Program-made: the position numbers and the translations under genes
The notes under the pieces: model-generated
Told to the model about the DNA's origin: nothing
What the model saw: only the letters and a program-made list of their open reading frames with translations
The model's database searches: none
Origin: Thiohalocapsa sp.
GTDB lineage: Bacteria > Pseudomonadota > Gammaproteobacteria > Chromatiales > Chromatiaceae
NCBI GenBank assembly: GCA_028277725.1
Contig: JANQFX010000027.1
Location: 39,410-103,409 of the forward strand
Length of the DNA: 64,000 nucleotides
Reading direction: 5' to 3'
Part shown: positions 25,621-34,372 of the stretch, one piece after another
How positions within the stretch are numbered: the first letter of the stretch is position 1
Layout: every line of letters starts with the position of its first letter

Positions 25621-25950
25621 TCAAGGCTTCGCCAACTGGTCACTCACGATGCGATTGAGGCTGAGGTTGGCCTCGGCGGCGCGGATGGCAAGTCGGCGAT
25701 GGAGTTCGGGTGTGATCCGAACCTGAAAGCGTCCGGAGTATGTCCTGTCCGCGATGGGTTGCGGTGGCGCTTCTCCGCCGGCCTGCATATCGGTGACGAT
25801 GTCGGCCACCAGTTGGGTGATGCCGGACAACGCCTCGGCTTGGCCGTCATCGAGGTGGGAGAGACTGGGGAATTCCGCGCACAGACCGACGAACTCCCGG
25901 TCTTCTTCAGACCAGATGACGCGGTAGGTGTAGTGTTTTGGATCAACCAT
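25621..25950 (-). CDS. HicB-family antitoxin
   Basis: A 109-residue protein. The N-terminal half (HYTYRVIWSEEDREFVGLCAEFPSLSHL) is the partial RNase H-like HicB fold, and the C-terminus is a HicB-type ribbon-helix-helix DNA-binding segment (GRFQVRITPELHRRLAIRAA then ANLSLNRIVSDQL). ATG 25950 starts at the conserved MVDPKHYTY. No hicA toxin is visible on either side, so it is an orphan antitoxin or repressor. Fragments of the same gene lie at 25528-25590 and 28384-28500. Confidence 0.8.
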   Translation of the reverse strand: MVDPKHYTYRVIWSEEDREFVGLCAEFPSLSHLDDGQAEALSGITQLVADIVTDMQAGGEAPPQPIADRTYSGRFQVRITPELHRRLAIRAAEANLSLNRIVSDQLAKP

Positions 25951-25996
25951 CTTCGGGCCTGTCGATTCCGCCCATGCCGATAGTGTAGGTGCATTA

Positions 25997-26706
25997 TTGC
26001 AACTGAACAAGCAATCCACTTGGGGCGTCGGTAAACGCGTCGGCAACAAACGCTATCTGCACGTCGATACACTCCCGGAGCCGGCGGATGAGCCGGACGC
26101 CGCGGCCTTGCTCGCGTCTCTGACGACTGCGGAGGAGATCGCGCAGGTCCGCCGGGCCGAGCACTTCAACCTGGTGCGGGTGGACCTCGCGGCCGGCAGC
26201 GTCGGTTTTCGCACTTACGCGGACTCACTGAACCCGCCGATCCTGCACCGCAAGGAGCTGCTGCTGGCGGCGGATGATCCGCGCTACGACGCCTGGGCCG
26301 AGCTGACGGCGGCCTGCGAGTCGGTGGGGTTGTTCGATGATCCGCGGCGCATCGGCTACAGGCGCCAGTGGGCGCAGCTGGTGCGCGAGCGCGGCTATCG
26401 GCTGGTGGACCATGCGCTGGTGCCCATCGGCAACGAGGACGAGACGGACGATGGCGCGGACGACGACGCGGCTGCGGAGCAAGGCCCATCGAGCGGAGCC
26501 TTGAGCGAGCCGGACAGCTGGTCGGCGGCACGCCATCGCACGGCGCCGCCTCCGCTGCCTAGGGCGACACCCAGAACGCCGATCTGCTCAAGATCCACAT
26601 CGGTAGCGGCAAGCTGACCCTGATGCGCAGAGGGCCGCGCGGGCGATTGGTGCCCAGAGTGATCGGGTTGCAAGCGTTTCTGACTGAGCCGGACTCCACG
26701 CCGTGA
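25997..26706 (+). pseudogene. Piece of a DNA phosphorothioation-associated methyltransferase-like protein
   Basis: From TTG 25997 to about 26440 the frame encodes a domain with GKRVGNKRYLHV, then SLNPPILHRKELLLA, and a helix ending FDDPRRIGYRRQWAQLV. These blocks recall the non-catalytic half of the putative methyltransferases found beside Dnd genes. The SAM-binding half is absent. After IGNEDETDD the frame becomes acidic and then Arg/Pro-rich and runs to 26617. A second frame, 26563-26706 (NADLLKIHIGSGKLTLMRR), looks like another protein piece. I read this as a decayed gene; the family name is from memory of motifs. Confidence 0.45.
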
Positions 26707-27069
26707 GGGACCTCCGCTGACTCAGCGATGCTCTGCTCAGGTGCTGGGAACCGCTGCCCGCAGCCGCTCCCACTGGACCTGCTGGCCGTCGGATCGGCAT
26801 TCCCGCCGCAACGGCTCCGGTTGGGCGCTGAAGATCGCGGCCAGTGGCCGCTCCGACAGGTTCTCGGGCTGTCGAGACGCTTAGGCTCAGGCGGTGCCTG
26901 AGAGCCAGGGTCTCGGCAAGCACCTCGATCCGCCCGGTCCGCCGTCGGGTCTTGGTCTGCTTGATGCTGCGATCGCGGTGGCGGTTCCGTCTTGACCCTT
27001 ACGATGAACGGCCGAGAGCGCCTGGTGGCCAAGCCAGGGGTCCGTGGTGCGGCCCTGGGGGTGCTGGCG
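26707..27069. other. No gene seen; decayed sequence
   Basis: The minus frame from about 26870 to 26741 reads NLSERPLAAIFSAQPEPL and ends in a stop, and could be the tail of a lost protein. It has no start, partner or family match that I can support. Confidence 0.25.
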
Positions 27070-28038
27070 TCATGCGGACTCAGGCCGCCATGGCCTGCGC
27101 GGTGCGGCGCGGTTGACCTCTACAGTGACGTGGACCAGCTCCTCGTGAACGCCGAGTGCCTGCCGAACGGCGTCCGGTGCGATGTCGTCTTCGACCACCA
27201 GCGCCAGGATGCAGGCGTACTTGTCCTTGCCGACCCGCCACACATGCAGATCGGCGATCTCGGCCGCGATTGGCAACGCGGCGACCACCTCGCGGATTTC
27301 CGCGACCACGGGCCGGTCCATCTCGGCGTCGATGAGAACCCGACTGGTGTCGCGCAGCAAGCCGTAGGCCCAGATGGAGACCAGGGTCGCGCCTAGGAGC
27401 CCCATCATGGGATCCAGCCAAGCCGCGCCCCAGAGCTTGCCGCCGAACAGGGCAACGATGGCAAAGAGGGAGGTGGCGGCATCGGCGAGCACATGCAGGT
27501 AAGCCGAGCGCAGGTTCAGGTCCTGATGGTGGTGGTCGTGATGATGCCCATGGCCGCCATGATGGTGATGATGGCCGTGCCCGTCCTTGAGGAGCCAGGC
27601 ACAGACCAGATTGACCAAGAGGCCCAGCGCAGCGATGGCGATCGCTTGGTCATAGTGAATCGGCGTCGGGGCGAGCAGCCGCTCGACGGACTGAAAGACC
27701 ATGAGCGCGGCAACCGCGACGAGAAAGACGGCGCTGGTATAGCCGCCGAGGATCTCGATCTTCCAGGTGCCGAAGGCAAAGCGGGGATCATGGGCAAAAC
27801 GCCGTGCAGCGGCATAGGCGACCACCGAGAGCCCGAGCGCGAGCGCATGCGAACTCATGTGCCAGCCGTCGGCGAGCAGCGCCATGGAGTTGAAGATCCA
27901 GCCGCCGGCGATCTCCGCCACCATCATCGTCGCGGTCAGCCACACCACCCAGCGCGTATGGCGCTCGGCGAGCGGGTTGCCTTCGTCGAAGACATGGGTG
28001 TGCTGCCAGTTCTCAAGCGTGGCGTTGTCCTGCATCAT
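27070..28038 (-). CDS. dmeF: Cation diffusion facilitator, DmeF-like Ni/Co exporter
   Basis: A 322-residue, six-helix CDF antiporter in the inner membrane. The N-terminus has NWQHTHVF and ERHTRWV, typical of DmeF. Metal-site motifs are ALLADGWHMSSH in TM2 and HVLADAATS in TM5. A His-rich cytosolic loop (HGHHHHHGGHGHHHDHHHQ) joins TM4 and TM5, and a C-terminal domain follows (ADLHVWRVGKDKYA). It is divergent to a CsoR/RcnR-type regulator with a 69-base shared promoter, the dmeRF arrangement adapted to nickel/cobalt. Substrate choice is inferred from this context. Confidence 0.87.
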   Translation of the reverse strand: MMQDNATLENWQHTHVFDEGNPLAERHTRWVVWLTATMMVAEIAGGWIFNSMALLADGWHMSSHALALGLSVVAYAAARRFAHDPRFAFGTWKIEILGGYTSAVFLVAVAALMVFQSVERLLAPTPIHYDQAIAIAALGLLVNLVCAWLLKDGHGHHHHHGGHGHHHDHHHQDLNLRSAYLHVLADAATSLFAIVALFGGKLWGAAWLDPMMGLLGATLVSIWAYGLLRDTSRVLIDAEMDRPVVAEIREVVAALPIAAEIADLHVWRVGKDKYACILALVVEDDIAPDAVRQALGVHEELVHVTVEVNRAAPRRPWRPESA

Positions 28039-28064
28039 GGCGGGCCTCTGCGTCAGGGACGATT

Positions 28065-28090
28065 TATACTCTACCCCTGTACTCTATATA
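28065..28090. promoter_or_regulatory. dmeR/dmeF divergent operator and promoter
   Basis: The 69-base intergenic region carries a direct repeat TACTCTA (28067-28073 and 28080-28086) flanking a C4 tract (CCCC, 28074-28077). A G/C tract flanked by TAC-type half-sites is the operator type of the RcnR/DmeR group. TATACT (28065-28070) could be the -10 box for dmeR, so binding would block transcription. Confidence 0.5.
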
Positions 28091-28107
28091 CAGCAAGACG
28101 ATCAGCC

Positions 28108-28383
28108 ATGGCACATACGGTCAAAGAGAAGAAGCCCCTGCTCGCGCGTGTCCGGCGGATTCAGGGGCAGGCCGCAGCCCTGGAGCGCGCGCTCGAGCAA
28201 GAGAGCGACTGCTCTGCGGTGCTGCAGCAGATCGCCGCGATTCGCGGCGCCGTCAACGGTCTGATGGCGCAGGTCCTGGAAGGCCATCTGCGCGAGCATT
28301 TGGCCACGGAGGAGCGAACGCCTCAGGAACGGCAGGAGGATCTGGAGCAGGTGCTCAGCGTCTTGCGGTCATATCTCAAGTGA
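28108..28383 (+). CDS. dmeR: Metal-sensing repressor, RcnR/DmeR (CsoR/FrmR) family
   Basis: A 91-residue all-helical repressor. The N-terminal His3 (MAHTVKEKK), Cys35 in ESDCSAVLQQI, and His60/His64 in EGHLREHL form the H-C-H-H set of nickel/cobalt sensors of this family. The start ATG 28108 gives exactly the family length. It likely represses both itself and divergent dmeF until Ni or Co binds. A duplicated hicB fragment begins right at its stop. Confidence 0.85.
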   Translation: MAHTVKEKKPLLARVRRIQGQAAALERALEQESDCSAVLQQIAAIRGAVNGLMAQVLEGHLREHLATEERTPQERQEDLEQVLSVLRSYLK

Positions 28384-28500
28384 CTCAGATGGCCAGGCGG
28401 CGATGGAGTTCGGGGTGATGCGGATCTGGAAGCGCCCGGAGTACGCCTTGTCCGCGATGGGTTGCGGTGGCATTTCTCCGGGGGCGCATTCGCTTTGGCA
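28384..28500 (-). pseudogene. hicB C-terminal fragment, copy 3
   Basis: About 115 bases in the minus direction read PPQPIADKAYSGRFQIRITP, matching the intact HicB (PPQPIADRTYSGRFQVRITP). A small indel after CCGAACTCC shifts the frame. It fills the space between dmeR and the sensor gene. Confidence 0.65.
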
Positions 28501-28547
28501 AGCGGTTTGGGATTGCGGGGGTGGGAGCGGCGTGCTTCGGCCTCCGC

Positions 28548-31500
28548 CTAGCGCATGGGCCGCAACTGGCGGACCAGTTCGCCCATGGCGGCGAGCAGTT
28601 CGTCCCGGAGACCGTGCAGCGCTGGCAGACGTTCGACGGCCGCCTGGCGGTAGCCGCCGCTCGCCTGTGCCAGCAGTTCCACCGCGAGGTCGTGGATCGA
28701 CCGATGTAGCTTATCGAGCCTGGAGTACATGGGCAGGTCGCCATAGTGCTCGGCACCGGGCCCCGCGTGCCAGCTTCTGAAGGCGCAGTCGGTTGCACGG
28801 ACATCGAGCAGATCCGAGATCTCGCCAACCTCGATCTCTCGTATGACGCGCGTGATCCAGTGCAGGTGGTTCTGCGCCGCCACCAGCACTTGCATGTCTT
28901 CGCGGCCACTCCGGTCGTCGGCGCTGCGCCAGTCGGGTTGCGCGGACCAGCGGCTGATCCAGCCGGGCAGATCGGCGGCGGGCATGGGCGGGGCGATGCC
29001 ATAACCCTGTCCGCGCCTGCAGCCGAGCCAGGTCAGTAGCGCGGCGTGCTCCAGGGTCTCGATGCCCTCGGCGATCACGGCGCGATTGAAGGCCTGCGAG
29101 AGCCGGACAACGCTCTCGACGATCTCCATGTCGCCGGGGTCGTCGAGCATGTCGCGCACGAAGCACTGGTCGATCTTGAGGACTTCGATGGGCAGCGCGC
29201 GAAAATAGGCCAGGGATGAATAGCCGGTGCCGAAGTCGTCCAACGCAAAGCGAACCCCGAGCTCAAGGCAGTCCGCCAGGATGTGGCGCGCCTTCTCGAA
29301 GTCCGTGAACGCGGTGGATTCGAGGATCTCGAGTTCGACATCCTTGGGGTCGACCGTCGGGTGGGCCCGCAGGTGGTCCGCCAGGCCCTCCGCGAAGCCC
29401 TCCCCCATCAGTTGACCGGCGCCGATGTTGATGCCGATCGCGAGCCTCAGTCCCTGCGCGTTCCATTCGGCGAGCTGTCGCAGAGCGGCATCGATGACCC
29501 AATTCCCGAGTTCCCACTCCAGTGGCGTCCCTTCCACCTGCGGCAGAAAGGCGCCCGGCGCCAGCAGACCCTTGTCCGGGTGCTGCCAGCGGATCAGGGC
29601 CTCGACACCGAGGACATCGCGACTGATCAGATCCACCTGGGGCTGGAAATGGAGCCGGAAGGCCCGCTGGTCCAAGGCCGCCCTGAGCTCGGACAGCTGG
29701 TCGTTGCTGAACCGCGGCAATGCGTCCCGCTGGGCGTCGTGGAAGCGGCATTGGTTCTTGCCGGCCTCCTTGGCGCGATACATGGCCTGATCCGCATGCC
29801 GCAACAGAGTATCGGCGTCGGAGTAGTCCGCCGGATACAGGGCGACACCAATACTTGCGGACACCTGGTGGGTGACGTCGTGCAACCTGATGGGCTGACG
29901 GAGCTGGGTGAGGACCCGATCGACCAGGGGGCGGCAGTCTTCGGTTCGATGCAGATCCGTCAGCAGCAGCACGAACTCGTCGCCACCGAGCCGGGCGACG
30001 CAATCCTTGTCCCGCAGGACCTGCTGCAGGATCGAACCGATCTTGATCAGGAACTCATCCCCGAGTTCATGTCCATGAGCGTCGTTCAGCGCCTTGAAGC
30101 CATCGAGGTCGAGGTAGCACAGGGCCAGCGAGTGGCCGCTTCGATTGGAGCGCGCAATGGCCTCGTCCAGGCGTTTGGTGAGGAGGCGGCGATTGGGCAG
30201 GCCCGTGAGCAGATCGTGGTGGGCGCGATAATCGAGTTCGGCCTCGTGGATCTTGAGGTCGGTGACGTCCCGGCAGGTCATCACCGCACCGATGGTGGTG
30301 CCGTCGGCACGCTGGATCGGCGCCAGATTGTAGCTGCCGATCCAAATCTCGTCGGTATCCTTGCGCCGCAGCCGATACTCCTGGTCCATCGCCGCCTCCC
30401 CGCGCAGGGCGCGCGCGATGGGCCACTCGGCAACGGTCAGCAGGGCGCCGTCGCTCGATCGGAGTTCCAGGAGGTCTGCGTACGCGCTCAGCACCTGGGG
30501 GCAGTCCTGCACACGGACAAAGCGATGGAAGGCAGCGAATGCCGCGTTGGCGTGTACCAGTCGGCAGGCCGTGTCGACGACGACGACGGCATCGCGCATG
30601 CTCGACAGCGCGGCCTCCAGGGTTGCTGTCATTTCGAGCGCCTTTTTTTCCGCACGTTTGCGCTCGGTGATGTCGCGGAAGTGGCCGTACCAGGCCACGC
30701 TGCCGTCGGCGCGCGCCTCCGGCGAGGACTCCGCCTCCAGCCAGATGGTTGGGCCATCCGGCAGGCAAGCCCTGAACGATTCCTGCCAGATCTCCAGTGT
30801 GCGCATCGACTCGACCATGGACGCCAGAACCCGTGCCTTGTCTCGTGGGTCGATCATGTCCAGGGCCGAGTTCGCATCCTCCGCGAGGTCCGCGGGCTCG
30901 AGACCCAGGATGGGCTGGATGCCGTCGCTGACGTAAGGGAACTTGCGACGCCCGTCCGGCCACTGCTGATACTGATAGATGAAGCCGGGCACATGCCTGA
31001 CGATGGTCTCGAGGCGGCGGCGCAGGAAGTCGCGTTCGGTGACATCGTCGCCGGCAGCGAGCAGGCCGACGGTAGCGCCATCGTCGTCGAGGATGAGGCT
31101 GTTGCGCCAAGCGATGTGCCACTCACGACCATCAGCGGTCCGGATACGGGTGGTCAGGGGGTCGGTCGAGTCTGCCCCGCGCTGTGCCTGCAGGCGGAAG
31201 GCCGCGCGGGTCTGCTCCACGTCCAGGTCCGGCGGTGTCGTGGTGACGAACCAGTCTTGCCCCGCGAGCTCCGCCAGGGTGTTGCCGAGCAGCTGGCAGC
31301 CCTTGCGGTTGATCAGGGTCACCCGATCCGCCGGATCCAGTGCCAGAATCACCGTGTCCACGGTCTCGAGGACCCGCTCCATCTGGTCGCGCTCGCGTCG
31401 CAGGGCCTCCTGGGTCTCGAGCTGCTGACCGATGTTGCGGGCAATACCCAGGACACCGATGAGTCGCCCATCGGCATCGCGCATCGGCGTCTTGATGGTC

Positions 31501-32411
31501 TCGACGAACTCCTGATGGCCGTCGCTGGCGTAGGTGACGGTCTCCTCGTTGATCACCGGGCCATCGGCCTTCAACGCGTTGAGGTCGTGTCCGCGGAAGA
31601 AGTCTACGAGCTCTTCCGGGAGGAAGTCACGATCAGTTCGGCCCCGGATGTGGTTCTCCGGGGCGCCGAAGAACTGCTCGAAGCGACGATTGCAGGTCAG
31701 GTAGACACCATCGGGGTCCTTGAGCCAGATCAGATCCGGAATGGTATTGATGACGGTGGAGAACAGGGCGCGCTCGCGCTTGAGCGTGTCGCTGAGTTCC
31801 AGCAACCGATCACGACTCTCTCGCACGGATCGCTCGTCGTCGATCAATTGCTCATGGCTATGGAGCAGCAGACCAAGCAGGACGCTGATGGTCGGCAGCG
31901 CCAGCAAAAAGGGCAACGCGACATGCTGCAGGAACTGGCCGCGCAGCTCGGTCGGCAGAATCAGGCCCCATGCGAGGGCCAACAGATGCACGGCCAGCGA
32001 GAAGACGGCGAGCGTCTTCAGATCGACCTTGACACGCCCGGCCGCGCGCAAGGCGTGGAACAGACTACCGAGGACGGCGGCGGTCAGGATGGTTGCGATG
32101 CCCATGGCCACGCCCGGTCCGCCGAGCCAAGCTCGATAGGCGACCGCGATCAGGGCCGAAATGCCGGCCGCCATCGGTCCGCCGAACAGACCTGCCATGG
32201 AGATGACCACGGTGCGGGCATCGAAGAAGACACCCGGTGCCAGGGTGACCGGGTAGGTCATACCGACCACCGCGGCCAGACCGAACAGAGCACCGCTCAG
32301 GAGTTGCGTCTCTTGTCCGGCGCGCTGAAGCCGGAGCACCAGCAGGCTATAGGCGAGGATGAGTGCCAACAGGACAGAGGCATTGCCGATCAATCCGTTG
32401 ACCATACTCAT
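28548..32411 (-). CDS. Membrane sensor with four PAS, GGDEF, EAL and C-terminal CZB domains
   Basis: A 1287-residue c-di-GMP enzyme. Residues 1-200 hold about six membrane helices of the 5TM-5TMR_LYT type (ARTVVISMAGLFGGPMAAGI). Four PAS domains follow (about 210-725; PAS/PAC exits such as GHFRDITERKR). The GGDEF domain has an intact LGGDEF near residue 808. The EAL domain has intact VEALIRW near 935, plus DDFGTGYSS and the FAL block. Residues from about 1165 form a CZB zinc-binding domain with HLHW, TDCAFRSW and LHRSIH, i.e. the His/Cys/His/His zinc set (usual CxFGxW is CAFRSW here). Both catalytic motifs look functional. A zinc or redox input is inferred from CZB. Confidence 0.88.
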   Translation of the reverse strand: MSMVNGLIGNASVLLALILAYSLLVLRLQRAGQETQLLSGALFGLAAVVGMTYPVTLAPGVFFDARTVVISMAGLFGGPMAAGISALIAVAYRAWLGGPGVAMGIATILTAAVLGSLFHALRAAGRVKVDLKTLAVFSLAVHLLALAWGLILPTELRGQFLQHVALPFLLALPTISVLLGLLLHSHEQLIDDERSVRESRDRLLELSDTLKRERALFSTVINTIPDLIWLKDPDGVYLTCNRRFEQFFGAPENHIRGRTDRDFLPEELVDFFRGHDLNALKADGPVINEETVTYASDGHQEFVETIKTPMRDADGRLIGVLGIARNIGQQLETQEALRRERDQMERVLETVDTVILALDPADRVTLINRKGCQLLGNTLAELAGQDWFVTTTPPDLDVEQTRAAFRLQAQRGADSTDPLTTRIRTADGREWHIAWRNSLILDDDGATVGLLAAGDDVTERDFLRRRLETIVRHVPGFIYQYQQWPDGRRKFPYVSDGIQPILGLEPADLAEDANSALDMIDPRDKARVLASMVESMRTLEIWQESFRACLPDGPTIWLEAESSPEARADGSVAWYGHFRDITERKRAEKKALEMTATLEAALSSMRDAVVVVDTACRLVHANAAFAAFHRFVRVQDCPQVLSAYADLLELRSSDGALLTVAEWPIARALRGEAAMDQEYRLRRKDTDEIWIGSYNLAPIQRADGTTIGAVMTCRDVTDLKIHEAELDYRAHHDLLTGLPNRRLLTKRLDEAIARSNRSGHSLALCYLDLDGFKALNDAHGHELGDEFLIKIGSILQQVLRDKDCVARLGGDEFVLLLTDLHRTEDCRPLVDRVLTQLRQPIRLHDVTHQVSASIGVALYPADYSDADTLLRHADQAMYRAKEAGKNQCRFHDAQRDALPRFSNDQLSELRAALDQRAFRLHFQPQVDLISRDVLGVEALIRWQHPDKGLLAPGAFLPQVEGTPLEWELGNWVIDAALRQLAEWNAQGLRLAIGINIGAGQLMGEGFAEGLADHLRAHPTVDPKDVELEILESTAFTDFEKARHILADCLELGVRFALDDFGTGYSSLAYFRALPIEVLKIDQCFVRDMLDDPGDMEIVESVVRLSQAFNRAVIAEGIETLEHAALLTWLGCRRGQGYGIAPPMPAADLPGWISRWSAQPDWRSADDRSGREDMQVLVAAQNHLHWITRVIREIEVGEISDLLDVRATDCAFRSWHAGPGAEHYGDLPMYSRLDKLHRSIHDLAVELLAQASGGYRQAAVERLPALHGLRDELLAAMGELVRQLRPMR

Positions 32412-32502
32412 GAAGCGAAAACCTGTGTCATGTCATGCCCTCCCTAGTGAAGCTCGGTGCGCAGCGAGTTGGGGTGCGCCCACTCGGCTGCGTCGCTGCA
32501 TC

Positions 32503-33150
32503 TCATTCCCCTCCGCCCCCGCGCTCGGCGTCGCGTGCCTTGAACCGCGGCAACTGCACTTGCCAGCGGATCGCAACCAGGCGCAGCGAGAAGATCGCCC
32601 CGCCGGCCGTGAGTGCGGCGATGGCCGCATCGAACCCGAGCCCGTTGAGCCCGAGGTAGCCCAGCGCACCGAACCAGGATGCCGTCGCGTACAAGGGCCC
32701 CTGGAAGACCAGCGGCTCCTCGTTGCAGAGCACATCGCGCAGGATGCCGCCGACGACACCGGTGATGACGCCCATCACGCTCGCCACCAACCAAGGCGCA
32801 TCGAGCCCCAGTGCGGCCTTGGTGCCGGTGATGGTGAACAGCGCGAGACCGGCCGCGTCGGCGATGAGGAAGACGCGCATGGGTAGACGGACCATACGCG
32901 CGAGAAAGAAGGTGGCCAGCGCAGCAACCAGGGCGGCGATCAAATAGGCCTGCTCGGCAACCCAGAACACCGGGCGCCCGAGCAGCAGATCCCGCAGCGA
33001 GCCCCCGCCCAGCGCCGCGGCCAGCGCGACCACGACCATGCCGAACAGATCGAAGCGTTTGCGACCGGCCTCGAGGACACCGGCAGCGGCCATCAGCGCG
33101 ACGGCCCCGAAACTGATCGGGGCCATGACGGAACCAAGCAGTAGATCCAT
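32503..33150 (-). CDS. YicG/TRIC-like membrane protein (UPF0126)
   Basis: A 215-residue, seven-helix protein made of two repeats. The signature GGGSLRDLLLGR...FW (residues about 48-63) and its second copy GVVGGILRDVLCNEEPLVF (about 133-151) identify the UPF0126/TRIC channel family, with some members thought to conduct cations or glycine. It has a short charged tail ending in ERGGGGE. The start ATG 33150 fits the family N-terminus. No operon partner. Confidence 0.85.
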   Translation of the reverse strand: MDLLLGSVMAPISFGAVALMAAAGVLEAGRKRFDLFGMVVVALAAALGGGSLRDLLLGRPVFWVAEQAYLIAALVAALATFFLARMVRLPMRVFLIADAAGLALFTITGTKAALGLDAPWLVASVMGVITGVVGGILRDVLCNEEPLVFQGPLYATASWFGALGYLGLNGLGFDAAIAALTAGGAIFSLRLVAIRWQVQLPRFKARDAERGGGGE

Positions 33151-33593
33151 ACAACAGCCAGATTGCGCAAGCGAGTCGACCAGGCCTTCAGTCTACCGGA
33201 ACGCAATCTATCGAGGATCACCACCGATCCATACAAACCCCTGCCTCCAGCGGGTTTTCTGGGCCCCTATTGCGAAGCTCGCGCTTCGCAAACGCGAGCG
33301 CGGGAGCTTTGCTTTCTGGCGCCACTTCGCCGAGCCCGAGCGCACCCACCAGAGACGGGCGTCAGGCAGTTCACCGTCGGCGTCCACCACAACGTCCTCA
33401 CGCGGGGCCCCTGCGCGCGGTTGGAACGCATCCAGACCGACCGCGCCGCGCTTGGGCAGCGGCCGCTAGACGATCTTCCCGCCCGGCTGCCCGCTCGCAT
33501 GCCCGCTGGGCACCGGCGCTTACGACCCCTTTCGCCTTGAGCATCACGCCGCCCACCTGCCCCGCCGAGCATCAGCGCCCCAGCCTCGCCACG
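33151..33593. other. Intergenic stretch with a palindrome
   Basis: No gene supported. TTGCGAAGC-TCGC-GCTTCGCAA (about 33268-33289) is a perfect 9-base hairpin followed by a GAGCGCGGGAGCTTTGCTTTC segment. It vaguely recalls hairpins 2 and 3 of the multi-hairpin repeat described at 38930 and 55610, and may be a very degenerate copy. Confidence 0.35.
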
Positions 33594-33618
33594 AAAAAAG
33601 CCGCCCGAAGGCGGCTTT
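33594..33618 (-). terminator. Intrinsic terminator of the periplasmic protein gene
   Basis: Read on the minus strand: AAAGCCGCC, loop TTCG, GGCGGCTTTTTT. It lies 55 bases after the stop of the gene at 33673-34245. Confidence 0.9.
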
Positions 33619-33672
33619 GGTCCTGGCGACCGGGACCTGGGCCCCGGCTGCCAACGGCGAGCAGGTGCGGTC

Positions 33673-34245
33673 TTACTTGACCGTCACCGCGCCGCTGATC
33701 ACGTTCCGGAACTTGGCCACGACACCGTCGCCGACCTTCAGCTCGTCCAGCAGGGCCTTGTCCTCGACCGGGAAGGTGCGGGTGGTCTCGGCGCCCTTGA
33801 TCTGGACGGTACCAGCGGCCTTGTCGACGCCGACGATCTTGCCATACAGGGTGAGGTCGTCAGTGATGGTGCCGGCGGGTTTGCTGCTGCCCGGCGCGCG
33901 CTCCACGGCGGTGTCGCCCTCGGCACCCATGGCGCCCGCGTCACGGCCTGTCTGCAGCTCGATCAGCGCGGTGGTGGTCTCGGTGATGCTCACCATGTCG
34001 CCGATCTTGATCTCGTCCAGGCGCTTCACTTCCGGCGGCATGTGCAGCACCTCGTAGGTACCGTCGGCGGTCTTCAGGGTCATCAGCCGGGTTTCGGTGT
34101 TGACCACCATCACCTCGCCTTCGATGGTGGACTGCATGGCCTCGGCCGCGACGGGCTGGGTCTGCAGGTCGACCTGTGAGAAGGCGGCCGGCGCGGCCAG
34201 CAACGTGGACAGAAGGGCGGCGGTCAGGGCATTACGGGTTTGCAT
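33673..34245 (-). CDS. Exported hypothetical protein with repeated small beta domains
   Basis: A 190-residue protein with a signal peptide (residues 1-23, cleavage after AFS). The mature part has two similar beta-rich units: EGEVMVVNTETRLMTLKTADG with IKIGDMVSITETTTAL, and YGKIVGVDKAAGTVQIKGAE with LKVGDGVVAKFRNVI. This looks like a tandem OB/SH3-type fold in the periplasm. No known family was recognised. It is a single-gene unit with its own terminator. Confidence 0.75.
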   Translation of the reverse strand: MQTRNALTAALLSTLLAAPAAFSQVDLQTQPVAAEAMQSTIEGEVMVVNTETRLMTLKTADGTYEVLHMPPEVKRLDEIKIGDMVSITETTTALIELQTGRDAGAMGAEGDTAVERAPGSSKPAGTITDDLTLYGKIVGVDKAAGTVQIKGAETTRTFPVEDKALLDELKVGDGVVAKFRNVISGAVTVK

Positions 34246-34372
34246 TGACGATGCTCCTCAAGGTAGATACTCACACAACAGGCGTCGGCAGGCTAAACGC
34301 CCTGACCGCCGAGTGCAAGGGACCGCACCGAATCGAGCCGCCCGGCGTGGTCAAGTCCCTTCATGTCCGGCC

